Notes: generated by a model not told the origin, from the letters alone. A stretch of 64,000 bases of DNA from Flavobacteriaceae bacterium Ap0902 (GCA_009835005.1 WTFG01000002.1:1-64000), one strand, 5' to 3'. Shown: positions 25,220 through 33,706, numbered from the stretch's first letter. Numbers and translations: made by a program.

Positions 25220-26089
25220 TTAGATTAAGGCACCTCTCCATTTATCCTCAACCGCAGTGGCTATGAAATAGTGGCGATAATTCAATAAATTAGCTTGTGT
25301 TTCCGGGTTATTAGCAGCCTCAGAAAAATATTGCTTGGTAAGCCCTGTTTTCTTTCCTGTATTCTCTAACACAAAAACAACAGATGCAGATTTATCACTT
25401 GTGTCGGCTACTTCTCCGTATGCCTTTTTAGTTTTGTCAGTTTTGTACACTGGTGTGAAATTGTACTTTTTAATTTCAAAACCAGCAATAAATGGAGCCA
25501 CTTCACCTTTCTTATAATTCACCAATTGGTCGCCAAAGTTTTTACGGTCTTTTAAAAGTGCATTCCAATGCTTAGAGCAAAGCACCAAACGTCTACCATC
25601 TTCTGGCCAACCTGCATCATCGCATTTTTCTTTTAATGCCACCAAATCATCATAGGTACATTCATCACCTTTTAACTCTAAAACAATATTAGAGTCCTTA
25701 GCCTTATCAGGGGCTAATGAGTGTATTGCCTTTCTGTACTTTGTTGCATTAATTTTGTTGGTGTGGCTTTTAGTCGTTGCATCAATCTTATCATAAGCAG
25801 CACCGATAACCTGATCATCGGTTACCTTAGTTGCTTTTGTTTGATACTTATCCAAACTAATTACTACTTCATCATCTGTGTACTCTTGAATCGCTAAAGG
25901 ATAAGTACTATTATTAATTAACACATCTGGACTGAATGATGTTGTAGGGATATGCAATAGGTTTTTATCTCCAACCTCAATCACATTTCCATCTAATTCA
26001 TTAACACCATCTAAAAAATCAGGTGCATCTCCTTGTACAAGATTTTGTATAACTCTATCTAACCATATTTCTGGAAAATTCTTTGCCAT
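25220..26089 (-). CDS. Major capsid protein
   Basis: 289 residues (MAKNFPEIWLDRVIQNLVQG, NLLHIPTTSFSPDVLINNST, VISLDKYQTKATKVTDDQVI, then NWN-like WNALLKDRKNFG and a C-terminal RHYFIATAVEDKWRGALI). Length, the pattern 'vV..L..y.t.atkvtd.q', and position directly behind the protease/scaffold gene support the HK97-fold capsid subunit of this Mu-like group. Confidence 0.82.
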   Translation of the reverse strand: MAKNFPEIWLDRVIQNLVQGDAPDFLDGVNELDGNVIEVGDKNLLHIPTTSFSPDVLINNSTYPLAIQEYTDDEVVISLDKYQTKATKVTDDQVIGAAYDKIDATTKSHTNKINATKYRKAIHSLAPDKAKDSNIVLELKGDECTYDDLVALKEKCDDAGWPEDGRRLVLCSKHWNALLKDRKNFGDQLVNYKKGEVAPFIAGFEIKKYNFTPVYKTDKTKKAYGEVADTSDKSASVVFVLENTGKKTGLTKQYFSEAANNPETQANLLNYRHYFIATAVEDKWRGALI

Positions 26090-26095
26090 TTTTAT

Positions 26096-27052
26096 TTATT
26101 TTTTAAGATTTGAAATTAAGTTTTGGTATCCCTCTGGATTGGTGTTTTTGAACGCTAATTGTTCAGATAAGCTCAATTTTTGAAAATCCTCCATATTTTT
26201 AATAGCATTACTTCCTGCTGGAGTGTTCACACCTGAATTAAAAGTTTGTTTTGATGTTAAACTTTCTAAAGTACTTTTAGCTAAATCAAAATTTTGATGA
26301 GCCAAATCAATGAAGGTTTGTTTTTTGTCGGCAGTAATTCTACCTTCTTTTACTGCTAAATCTACCATTTCGGTAATCTTTGCATTTTTTGCCTGCTTTT
26401 CTTTTTCTACAAAAGCATTAACCTTGTCTTCCGATAATTGAAGTTTTGCTTTTAAATCTTCACTAGCTTTTGATAGTTTCATAATTGCCTCATTAACATC
26501 CTCCACTGACTGCTCTGCCAATGCGAATCCTAATGCCGCAGCCGCTAAGGCTGATAATTGAATTTTTTTCATATCTCTTTTAAAATTGTTTACTGAATTT
26601 TGAGCCACGTTTAAACAGATTTCTTTTACATCTGTTTCTGTGAGTAATTCACCATTGGCGTATAGTCGTAAGGCATTGGCATTGCTTGGAATGGCTACAA
26701 TAGAAGCCTCTAATAGTTCGCATTGTTCTAAAATAAGCTCACCATTTTCATAACTAAAATTATCTTTTGAAAAAGCAATGCCCATACTTGCCCCCTTAAT
26801 AATGCCACGTTCTACTTTGCCTGATATTACTTTAGCATTCTCATCTTCTTTATCAAATTGAGTATCCGCAGAGAGTTGTCCGTTTTCTGCCTTAATATCT
26901 ATCCAAGCCCCTATAACTGATAGATTGGACGGATTATGCCCGTCTAGCATTACAGGATTTGCGGAGAACCTATCCAGGTTAATTCCAGAAGTTCTAATCT
27001 TAAACCCATAAGAGTTTTGCTTTGTTTCATCATTTAATATAAATCGTGGCAT
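26096..27052 (-). CDS. Prohead protease fused to scaffold
   Basis: 318 residues. The N-terminal ~160 residues are a caudoviral protease domain: MLDGHNPSNLSVIGAWIDIK with the likely catalytic His, RGIIKGASMGIAF with the likely Ser, and ECELLEASIVAIPSNANALR typical of this family. The C-terminal half is a coiled-coil scaffold (DLKAKLQLSEDKVNAFVEKE) as in Mu gpI. It processes itself and the capsid during head assembly. First gene of the leftward late operon; a 172-bp divergent region lies upstream. Confidence 0.85.
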   Translation of the reverse strand: MPRFILNDETKQNSYGFKIRTSGINLDRFSANPVMLDGHNPSNLSVIGAWIDIKAENGQLSADTQFDKEDENAKVISGKVERGIIKGASMGIAFSKDNFSYENGELILEQCELLEASIVAIPSNANALRLYANGELLTETDVKEICLNVAQNSVNNFKRDMKKIQLSALAAAALGFALAEQSVEDVNEAIMKLSKASEDLKAKLQLSEDKVNAFVEKEKQAKNAKITEMVDLAVKEGRITADKKQTFIDLAHQNFDLAKSTLESLTSKQTFNSGVNTPAGSNAIKNMEDFQKLSLSEQLAFKNTNPEGYQNLISNLKK

Positions 27053-27138
27053 AAAACTTTTAATTAATCATTTATAGCCACAAAGTTGAAACACAAATAA
27101 TTGGAAAGAAAAAAGTAATACGTTCATCGTACAACCTT

Positions 27139-27185
27139 GTAGCGACATCTGACAACTCTGTCAGATGTTGCCACTACTTTTTTTA
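27139..27185. promoter_or_regulatory. Hairpin in the divergent late control region
   Basis: Stem CATCTGACA (27146-27154) / TGTCAGATG (27159-27167) with a 4-base loop, extended by GTAG/CTAC after a small mismatch, and followed on the plus strand by nine bases of mostly T. It lies between the divergent head operons, about 40 bp before the rightward start. It looks like an intrinsic terminator, but nothing known reads into it from the left; an operator or attenuator for the late promoters is equally possible. Confidence 0.6.
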
Positions 27186-27224
27186 TATAAGATGTATAAG
27201 CACAAATTTTGTCTATAAAAACAA

Positions 27225-27647
27225 ATGGCAAAAACCCAAACAAGGCTCAAAGCAGAGGAGTTTTATATAGAAAATTTAGAGATTACCCTTAAACAGGTAG
27301 CTGAACATTTTAAAGTTACAGAGAAAACAGTTGGCTCTTGGGCAAAACGCTATGGTTGGGAAGAAAAACGTTTAGATTTTCACGCTTCGCCAACAGTTAT
27401 AAAACAGCGTTTGCAACAAGAAGCCTTAAACCTTACCAATGGAGAGGTGGCAAGTTTCAATGCTGATGCTGTTAATAAAATTATGGCAGCCATTGACCGA
27501 TTAGACAAAAGAGCCGACCCCATAGTCGTGCATAAAATTCTGAAAGACTTGGACAACTTCATTTCTGAAATCAATCCAGAGTTTGCCAAAGAGTGTACAA
27601 CTTTTCATAAGCAATTTTTACAACATCGTATTAATCTTGAAAACTAA
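27225..27647 (+). CDS. Terminase small subunit-like protein
   Basis: 140 residues. The N-terminal helix-turn-helix (LKQVAEHFKVTEKTVGSWAK RYGWEEKR) is typical of Mu-like small terminases (DUF1804-type). The C-terminal helical region (MAAIDRLDKRADPIVVHKIL KDLDNFI) should oligomerise. The large subunit starts 3 bases after its stop. It recognises packaging-site DNA and passes it to the large subunit. Confidence 0.8.
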   Translation: MAKTQTRLKAEEFYIENLEITLKQVAEHFKVTEKTVGSWAKRYGWEEKRLDFHASPTVIKQRLQQEALNLTNGEVASFNADAVNKIMAAIDRLDKRADPIVVHKILKDLDNFISEINPEFAKECTTFHKQFLQHRINLEN

Positions 27648-27650
27648 TCC

Positions 27651-29219
27651 ATGTCTGTAGATAAGAAATATTTAAAACTCCTTGCCGACTATGATAAGCA
27701 TTGTCAGCGTATTGCTTTGGCTACTTCTGTCAATATTCACGAAAATGCCAAAGAAAAAAACGGACGTATTAAGGATTTGGAAAAAGATTATATCACTTGG
27801 TTTGAGTATTATTTTCCTAATTACGCCAAAAAGAAATCCGCTTGGTTCCACGCCAAGTTGGCAAGGCAGATAACAAAAAATAAACGCCTACGTTTTCTTG
27901 CCGAAATGTATCGCTCGGCAGGTAAATCGGTGCATATTGATATGGGAATACCCTTATACCTGTATTTGGTTAAAAATGATTTACGCTTTATGCTTTTGGT
28001 GGGTGAAACAGAACCAAAGGCGGCTAAATTATTAAGTGGTATTCAGGCACAACTGCAATTTAACAACCGTATAAAAAACGATTACGGCAATAAATTCAGC
28101 TTAGGAAATTGGGCTGACGGCGATTTCTCTACCACTGATGGTGTTCGTTTTATGTCTTTAGGATTTGGGCAAAACCCAAGGGGTGCCAGGGAACAGGCGG
28201 AAAGACCAGATTATATTGTAGTGGATGATGTGGATAGTAAAAAGTCGGTAAACAATGACCGTATAATGCGTGAGGCGGTGGACTATATTACAGAGGATAT
28301 TTGGGGCTGTTTTGACTCTGATGAAGATAGTACGGAACGCTTTGTTTTTGCAAACAATAACTTCAATAAAAAGAGTATTACCAATCGTTTGAAAACTTAT
28401 TTTAGTCAAGTTATCAAAGACCAAAAAGAAGAAGAAAACACTAAAGGCGATATTCATTTTGAAGTATTAACGGTTAAGGCGGTTAAAAACCTAACTGATT
28501 TCATTCCTGAATGGCCAGAAAAAACAAGTGCCGATTATTGGCGTAAGAAGTTTGAAAAAACGCCTTATCGTTCCTTTATGCGTGAATATATGCACACGCA
28601 CATTGAAGATGGTGCGATATTTAAGTTTGAGGATATTCAGTATAAAAAGCCTTTTCCATTAAAGCAATATGATGCGTTGTGTTTTTATGGCGATTTATCC
28701 TATAAAAAAAATGCCGATTACAAAGCCTTAATTCTTGTTGGTATTAAGGGCAAAGAGTTTCATATACTACTTGCTTATATGCAACAAAAAAGCCGTGCAG
28801 ATTGTGCCAAGTGGCTATATGACCAATACGAGGCGTATAGTCTGGATAAGTTCAATATCCGATATATGATAGAAGGACTTTTTGCAATGGATGAATTTGT
28901 AAGCGACTTTGATATAGAGGGCGAAAAGCGAGGGTATTATATCCCTGTGGTAGCCGATAAACGAAGTAAGACAGATAAATACGATCGTATCGAAAGCCTT
29001 AGCGGATATTTTGAGCGTAAAAATGTTTTTTTCAATGAAGAACAAAAAAACGCCGATATGCAAACCCTCGTAGACCAATTCTTAGCCTTTGAAAAAGGAA
29101 GTCAGGCACACGATGACGGTCCCGATGCTGTTCACGGTGCTTTTAAATGGTTGAGTACCCGCAATAGAAAAATGCGAGGGACTTATAAGTTCGGAGCAAG
29201 GGTAAATAATCATTACTAA
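27651..29219 (+). CDS. Terminase large subunit (Mu gp28-like)
   Basis: 522 residues. The ATPase part shows MYRSAGKSVHID (Walker A-like, ~residue 88) and DYIVVDDVDSKK (Walker B, ~residue 187). The nuclease part shows CFYGDLSYKKNADYKALILV (first acidic residue, ~345) and QAHDDGPDAVHGAFKW near the C-terminus (last acidic residues). This is the standard order of large terminases; it packages phage plus flanking host DNA headful in Mu-type phages. Confidence 0.93.
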   Translation: MSVDKKYLKLLADYDKHCQRIALATSVNIHENAKEKNGRIKDLEKDYITWFEYYFPNYAKKKSAWFHAKLARQITKNKRLRFLAEMYRSAGKSVHIDMGIPLYLYLVKNDLRFMLLVGETEPKAAKLLSGIQAQLQFNNRIKNDYGNKFSLGNWADGDFSTTDGVRFMSLGFGQNPRGAREQAERPDYIVVDDVDSKKSVNNDRIMREAVDYITEDIWGCFDSDEDSTERFVFANNNFNKKSITNRLKTYFSQVIKDQKEEENTKGDIHFEVLTVKAVKNLTDFIPEWPEKTSADYWRKKFEKTPYRSFMREYMHTHIEDGAIFKFEDIQYKKPFPLKQYDALCFYGDLSYKKNADYKALILVGIKGKEFHILLAYMQQKSRADCAKWLYDQYEAYSLDKFNIRYMIEGLFAMDEFVSDFDIEGEKRGYYIPVVADKRSKTDKYDRIESLSGYFERKNVFFNEEQKNADMQTLVDQFLAFEKGSQAHDDGPDAVHGAFKWLSTRNRKMRGTYKFGARVNNHY

Positions 29220-29256
29220 GCGGAGAGCCTTCGCAGGCAATTTAAAATACAAGACT

Positions 29257-29724
29257 ATGTTTTTACAAAAAGAGGATTTAAAAAACAATATCTACAACTA
29301 CCAAATAGACCAAATTACAGAGGGTGATGATATCATTGTTTTACAGGCTATGGCGTCAGCTGAGGAGGAGCTGAGAAGTTACTTACAAGGCAATCACAAA
29401 AAAGAGTATTTGGACGGGCGACTGCGTTATGACGTGGACGCTATACTCTCTGCCACAGGTACGGACAGAAACGCAATGCTATTGAATTGTGCTATCAATA
29501 TTGCCAAATGGAATATCGTGGATTTATGCAATGTAGATATTATCTATGAACAGGCTAAAGAGCGTTATGACCGTGCCGTGGATTGGTTAAAACAATTGGC
29601 TAAAGGAGTGGTTAATTTATCCAGTTTACCCACGATTAAAGAAAGTGATGATACAGACGAAAGCGAAAGTAAAATGAATGCTTTTATTTATGGTTCACGT
29701 AAAAAATTTAATCACGAGGCGTGA
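29257..29724 (+). CDS. Mu gp36-like head-tail protein (DUF1320)
   Basis: 155 residues. DUF1320 hallmarks: an N-terminal helix with YQIDQITEGDDIIVLQAMAS AEEELRSYLQGNHKKEYLD, then NAMLLNCAINIAKWNIVDLC and YDRAVDWLKQLAKGVVNLSS LP. In Mu the gp36 gene lies in the head-to-tail connector region. Between terminase and portal here. The last ~20 residues are polar and variable. Confidence 0.8.
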   Translation: MFLQKEDLKNNIYNYQIDQITEGDDIIVLQAMASAEEELRSYLQGNHKKEYLDGRLRYDVDAILSATGTDRNAMLLNCAINIAKWNIVDLCNVDIIYEQAKERYDRAVDWLKQLAKGVVNLSSLPTIKESDDTDESESKMNAFIYGSRKKFNHEA

Positions 29725-29749
29725 GCCACGCCAGGCAATTAATTAAAAT

Positions 29750-30040
29750 ATGAGAGATATAAAATTAAATCCAGATTATGACCTTGATTTTAGAAATGGC
29801 GATTTTGTAGTAGATGACACGCAAGAGCAACACATTGAATTGTTGCTATTGAGTAAACAGGGCGAGTGGAAAGACTCACCGCTTACAGGTTGTGATATTC
29901 AAAAAGCACAACATGGTGGCATTACTCGTATGCTGGATAGGCATATACGCATACAATTAGAGGCGGACGGCTTTCAATTAGAAGAACTCCAATTAAGCAA
30001 CCAAGGAATAAGTGTAAAAGGAAAATATGATGAAAAATAA
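29750..30040 (+). CDS. Small structural protein, gp46/gp25-like
   Basis: 96 residues. The pattern DFRNGDFVVDDTQEQHIELL LLSKQGEWKDSPLTG resembles the start of baseplate gp25/Mu gp46 proteins (an 'xxGD' strand followed by a helix with Q.I.LLL...GE). Its place among head genes is unusual for a baseplate wedge but is seen in Bacteroidota Mu-like elements. It overlaps the portal start by 14 bases. Confidence 0.5.
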   Translation: MRDIKLNPDYDLDFRNGDFVVDDTQEQHIELLLLSKQGEWKDSPLTGCDIQKAQHGGITRMLDRHIRIQLEADGFQLEELQLSNQGISVKGKYDEK

Positions 30041-31220
30041 AACTCAAAAAAAAGCAATAACCAATTACTCCAGAGAGATTGTGCCTAAGGCAATGTCACG
30101 TGTGCGTGCCGATGTAATGACGTGGAAACAATCCTTAGCGATTGCTGAAAGCGTGGAAAGCCCTAAAATGTATCCATACTACAATCTTTTAAAAGATATG
30201 ATGTTAGATGCACATACGTATTCACAATTGCAAAATAGAAAGCGTAAAACATTATCATCTAATTTTTTAATTAAAAATAAAAATGGAGAGGTAAACGATG
30301 AGCTAACCTCTACACTTCAAAAGTCAAAAGTATTTAACGATATTATTGGCTCTATTTTAGAGGCTGAATTTTACGGGCATAGCCTTATAGAATTGTCCTA
30401 TGATGATAGTGATAAACTAATCACAACGCTTATTCCAAGACAAAATGTAATTCCACAAAAAGGACAATTAGTCTATGACTACAATCAGGATAAATCCGTG
30501 GATTATAGAAACGCCAATGAGTATGGCATTTGGCTTTTAGAGTTTATGGGTTCAGAACCTTTGGGACTTTTAAATAAGGCTATACCTCATATTTTGTTTT
30601 CACGATTTGCCCAAAGCTGTTGGAGTGAACTTTGCGAAATTTACGGCATACCACCAAGGGTAATGCACACCAATACCCAAGACCCAATGGCTTTAAAAAG
30701 AGCCGAAAAAATGATGATGGATATGGGTGCAGCGGCGTGGTTTATTATTGATGATACCGAAAAATTTGAGTTTGCCACTACGGGTATGCCTGCCTCTGGA
30801 GATGTATATGACGGACTTATAAAGTTATGCCGTGATAATATTTCATTGCTTATATCGGGGGCTATCATTGGGCAAGACACCAAATTTGGAAGTAAAGGCA
30901 AAGAGCAAAGCTCACAAGATGTCTTACAGGATTTAGTAGATGCCGACCAAACAATGGTAGAGCAATATATGAATGGTAAAGTATTACCTGCTTTGGCAAT
31001 GATTGGTTTTATGGATGCTGATTTATCTTTTGAGTTTGAACAGGCGGATGATTTGGACGAATTGTGGCAACGGACAAGAGATATTCTACCATTTAAAAAC
31101 ATAGACAACCAATGGCTGATAGATAAATTTGGCATACAGGTAACAGGCGAACGTGCAGCATCCACAGGCAATAACCTAAGTGCATTTAATCAAAACCTTT
31201 CTGCAGATTTTTTCGATTAA
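30027..31220 (+). CDS. Portal protein (Mu gp29-like, DUF935)
   Basis: 397 residues. DUF935 portal features: LKDMMLDAHTYSQLQNRKRK, SILEAEFYGHSLIELSY near residue 110, LWLLEFMGSEPLGLL-type region, CEIYGIPPRVMHTNTQDPMA, and ISLLISGAIIGQD. It ends NLSADFFD at a slippery T TTT TTC (31208-31214) two codons before the stop; a -1 shift there enters the start-codon-less MuF frame. It forms the dodecameric DNA entry ring. Confidence 0.9.
   Translation: MMKNKTQKKAITNYSREIVPKAMSRVRADVMTWKQSLAIAESVESPKMYPYYNLLKDMMLDAHTYSQLQNRKRKTLSSNFLIKNKNGEVNDELTSTLQKSKVFNDIIGSILEAEFYGHSLIELSYDDSDKLITTLIPRQNVIPQKGQLVYDYNQDKSVDYRNANEYGIWLLEFMGSEPLGLLNKAIPHILFSRFAQSCWSELCEIYGIPPRVMHTNTQDPMALKRAEKMMMDMGAAAWFIIDDTEKFEFATTGMPASGDVYDGLIKLCRDNISLLISGAIIGQDTKFGSKGKEQSSQDVLQDLVDADQTMVEQYMNGKVLPALAMIGFMDADLSFEFEQADDLDELWQRTRDILPFKNIDNQWLIDKFGIQVTGERAASTGNNLSAFNQNLSADFFD
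31208..31214 (+). promoter_or_regulatory. Candidate -1 frameshift site linking portal and MuF
   Basis: T TTT TTC in the portal frame (GAT TTT TTC GAT TAA). After a -1 slip the next codons are CGA TTA AGC CCT, exactly the MuF frame, which is open from here to 32275 and has no ATG, GTG or TTG before 31298. This would give a portal-MuF fusion. A single-base indel mutation is the alternative. Confidence 0.55.
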
Positions 31221-31297
31221 GCCCTGCAGTTGGTAGGGCATATTTTGATAGTTTACACGCAGCATTACAAGAACAATATGCTCCGTGTGATTGCGAG

Positions 31298-32275
31298 GTG
31301 TGTCAAAAAGAGCGTTTGAATTTAGCCAGTAATCCCAAGAAAAAATCACAATTTAAAAAGCTTTTAAACATTGGTGAAAAAGCATTTAAAAAATTGTTTG
31401 ACAAAAAAGGGTATAAGCCAGAGGATTTATTTAAAAATTCTGAATACCAAGCCTTAGCCAACAGCACAGCAGAATTGTTTAATACAGCAATTCCACACCA
31501 TACACCAGAGGACTTAAAGGCTTATTTGGAACAGGATATTTTTATTTTTTCGCAACTTAAAACGCATACACAGCTGATGGAAGCAAGGCAGTATCTGAAA
31601 GACGGTAAGGGCAATATCAGAAGTTACCACGATTTTGAACAAAATGTTTTAAAACTCAACAAGCGATACAATCTAAACTATCTGGAGGCTGAATATGAGT
31701 TTGCTACGCATAGTGCTATGAGTGCGTCCAATTGGGCGAATTTACAAGAGGACACGGGGCGTTATTGGTTGGAATACAGAACCGCAGGAGACGACAGAGT
31801 GCGTGTAAGTCACCAAGGATTACACGGAGTTTGTTTGCCTAAAGATGATGCTTTTTGGAGTGAGTTCTATCCGCCAAATGGTTGGCGTTGTTTTGAACCT
31901 GACACCCTCATTTTAACGGTAGAGGGTTGGAAACCTATAAAAGACATAAAACGAAGCGATTATTTAATTGGAGGGAGTGGAAATAAACGTTTTGTAGGAG
32001 ATGTTATCTCGAATAATTTTAGTGGTGACCTTGTTACCCTCTTTTCCAAAAGGAAAAATTTGTCTTGCACCCCAAATCACCGATTTATAACTCAACATGG
32101 ATGGATTGATGCCGAATCTATCAATACTGGTGATATAATCATACAAGTGGGTAAAGTTGGCTTTTTTAACAAAATAAGTAACGCAGTACACAATTCTATC
32201 GTGCTTATTCAATATGGTTTTATGTCGCTCAAAAGAAAGTGGAAAACGATTAGAACCTTGAATATCAATAATTAA
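31298..32275 (+). CDS. MuF/gpF minor head protein N-extein plus IntN (split intein half)
   Basis: The coding frame is open from 31214; GTG 31298 is only the first possible start. N-extein: a gpF-like helical domain (EDLKAYLEQDIFIFSQLKTH, YLEAEYEFATHSAMSASNWA) ending DAFWSEFYPPNGWR. At codon 31889 the intein begins with Cys1 (CFEPDTLILTVEGWKPI, block A). Block B is LSCTPNHRFITQHGWIDAES, then GDIIIQV. The remaining ~40 residues before the TAA at 32275 are antisense to the endonuclease gene and probably not intein fold. IntN is at most 128 residues. Trans-splicing with IntC (32867-32968) would rejoin NGWR to CRCVATE, restoring the NGWRCRC zinc-like motif usual in gpF proteins. Confidence 0.85.
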   Translation: MCQKERLNLASNPKKKSQFKKLLNIGEKAFKKLFDKKGYKPEDLFKNSEYQALANSTAELFNTAIPHHTPEDLKAYLEQDIFIFSQLKTHTQLMEARQYLKDGKGNIRSYHDFEQNVLKLNKRYNLNYLEAEYEFATHSAMSASNWANLQEDTGRYWLEYRTAGDDRVRVSHQGLHGVCLPKDDAFWSEFYPPNGWRCFEPDTLILTVEGWKPIKDIKRSDYLIGGSGNKRFVGDVISNNFSGDLVTLFSKRKNLSCTPNHRFITQHGWIDAESINTGDIIIQVGKVGFFNKISNAVHNSIVLIQYGFMSLKRKWKTIRTLNINN

Positions 32276-32854
32276 ATCATAATCAGGTAAATAAAAATTA
32301 ACTATGTATCTATCAATAGCATATCTAAAAATAAAACATATATTTTTCTCTTGTAAAAAATTCATTAGTATTTGCTCACAAGCAGTAGGTTCTGTTTTGA
32401 AAAAAGCATTACGTTCTGGATGTTCTCTACGAGTTTTTAAAGAATTTTTTAAGGCTAATTCTTTGACTTCTTTACGTAAAAAAGAGCTTGAAGTCTTTAA
32501 TTTTTTAGCCACTGAACGAATTAAAGGACTATTGTCTTTAGTCTTTCCTTGTCTTATATGTAATCCTTTTAATGCTAAATTATGATTTGTTTCAGCCAAT
32601 ATTTTACCTGTATTTTTTCTGCGTTCTGGGTTATTAATCCATTGAGTTTTTATTGCATCGCTACCATAACGGGGTTGCTCTTTGCAATGAGCTATTATTT
32701 TTGCAACCGTCCTGTTATTAACTCCCCAAAGCTTCATCAATTTGCGATAACTCAATTTTTCTTCAAAGTAACGAAGTTTAAGGGCATCACAAATATTCAT
32801 ACCTTCCAAAAATTCTATTCGGTTTATGATTTTTTCAGAAAGACCTTTTTTCAT
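31964..32854 (-). CDS. Free-standing Vsr/PD-(D/E)XK-like homing endonuclease between intein halves
   Basis: 296 residues. N-terminal helix-turn-helix-like region (YFEEKLSYRKLMKLWGVNNR TVAKIIAHC), middle helical DNA-binding-like region (VAKKLKTSSSFLRKEVKELA). A nuclease core with ACEQILMNFLQEKNICF, then RYIVNFYLPDYDLIIDIQGS and ERHKTILNKHDRIVYCVTYF has the order of Vsr/EDxHD and DUF559-type folds. The last ~45 residues are antisense to the intein Hint domain. It lies head-to-head with the IntC start (12 bases) and overlaps IntN tail-to-tail by 312 bases. Likely the homing enzyme that mobilises the intein site in gpF genes. Confidence 0.75.
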   Translation of the reverse strand: MKKGLSEKIINRIEFLEGMNICDALKLRYFEEKLSYRKLMKLWGVNNRTVAKIIAHCKEQPRYGSDAIKTQWINNPERRKNTGKILAETNHNLALKGLHIRQGKTKDNSPLIRSVAKKLKTSSSFLRKEVKELALKNSLKTRREHPERNAFFKTEPTACEQILMNFLQEKNICFIFRYAIDRYIVNFYLPDYDLIIDIQGSNRFPLSFERHKTILNKHDRIVYCVTYFVKKANFTHLYDYITSIDRFGINPSMLSYKSVIWGARQIFPFGKEGNKVTTKIIRDNISYKTFISTPSN

Positions 32855-32866
32855 AATAAATACATT

Positions 32867-33706
32867 TTGGTTACAAACAAAAGTACTAAAAAATATAAGG
32901 GTAAAGTTTATAATTTATCCGTATGGAAAGATGAAAGTTACATTACCGAATTAGGTATTACTCATAATTGCCGTTGTGTGGCTACCGAAGTATTGGCAAA
33001 AGATAAAACCAAATCCGATAGTAAAAAAGCCATAGAACAAGGGCAGCATGCTACCTCTCACATTGGTAAGAATGGTAAAAACAAACTGGCCATGTTCCGG
33101 TTTAATCCAGGGCAAAACAAAAAAGTGTTTCCGCCTAACCATTCCTACAAACCAAAATATTGTAGCAATGGCAAAGCACAACTAAACTTTGAGTCTGTGT
33201 TTTTATCCTTAGAGGATGAAAGGTGCAAGGCTTTAAAAGAGATTGAGGAACAAGCAAGGCGAAATTTTGAAACGTGGGAAGATGTAAAAACCAAAAAAGG
33301 ACAGTTAAAAGTAAGCTCTAAACACGGTAAAAATGAGAAAACAGAGAATATAGAAATAGCAAGTCATTTTACTAATAAATATGGGCATAAAATAAGGCTT
33401 TTAGGGCGTTCTAATATAGAGAAAACAGCAGATGCGTTTAATGAAACACTTGGCATAAAACAAGAGTATAAAAGAAATAAAAAACCGACAAGAAGTGCTA
33501 TTGATAATGAAATAAGAAGTGCAAAAAATCAAGCAGACCATATTGTGCTTGATATTCAGTCAGAAATAACAAGAGGGGATTTAAGAAAAGCTATCCAAAG
33601 TAGAACAAGGCGAAGTGAAAATATAAAAGAAATAATAGTTATACGAAATGGGCAAGATAAAGTATATACACGAGAGCAGATTATAAAAGATGATTGGCAA
33701 CTATAA
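32867..33706 (+). CDS. IntC plus MuF C-extein with toxin-like C-terminus
   Basis: IntC of about 34 residues, nominal start TTG 32867 (true start unclear): KGKVYNLSVWKDESYITELG (block F), then ITHN with the terminal His-Asn (block G, ending 32968). The +1 residue is Cys (32969), giving CRCVATEV. The C-extein continues the gpF domain (MFRFNPGQNKKVFPPNHSY) to about residue 150. A variable domain of ~100 residues follows, with RSAIDNEIRSAKNQADHIVL DI and IKEIIVIRNGQDKVYTREQI. This resembles CdiA-CT/restriction-nuclease-like toxin tails reported on phage MuF proteins. Made as a separate polypeptide, it should only join the head protein by protein splicing. Confidence 0.75.
   Translation: MVTNKSTKKYKGKVYNLSVWKDESYITELGITHNCRCVATEVLAKDKTKSDSKKAIEQGQHATSHIGKNGKNKLAMFRFNPGQNKKVFPPNHSYKPKYCSNGKAQLNFESVFLSLEDERCKALKEIEEQARRNFETWEDVKTKKGQLKVSSKHGKNEKTENIEIASHFTNKYGHKIRLLGRSNIEKTADAFNETLGIKQEYKRNKKPTRSAIDNEIRSAKNQADHIVLDIQSEITRGDLRKAIQSRTRRSENIKEIIVIRNGQDKVYTREQIIKDDWQL

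Noticed and set aside
32582-32866. Long plus-strand frame upstream of IntC (start at 32582)
   Set aside because: It is the antisense of the endonuclease gene and has no coding character; only the part from about 32867 shows intein block F.
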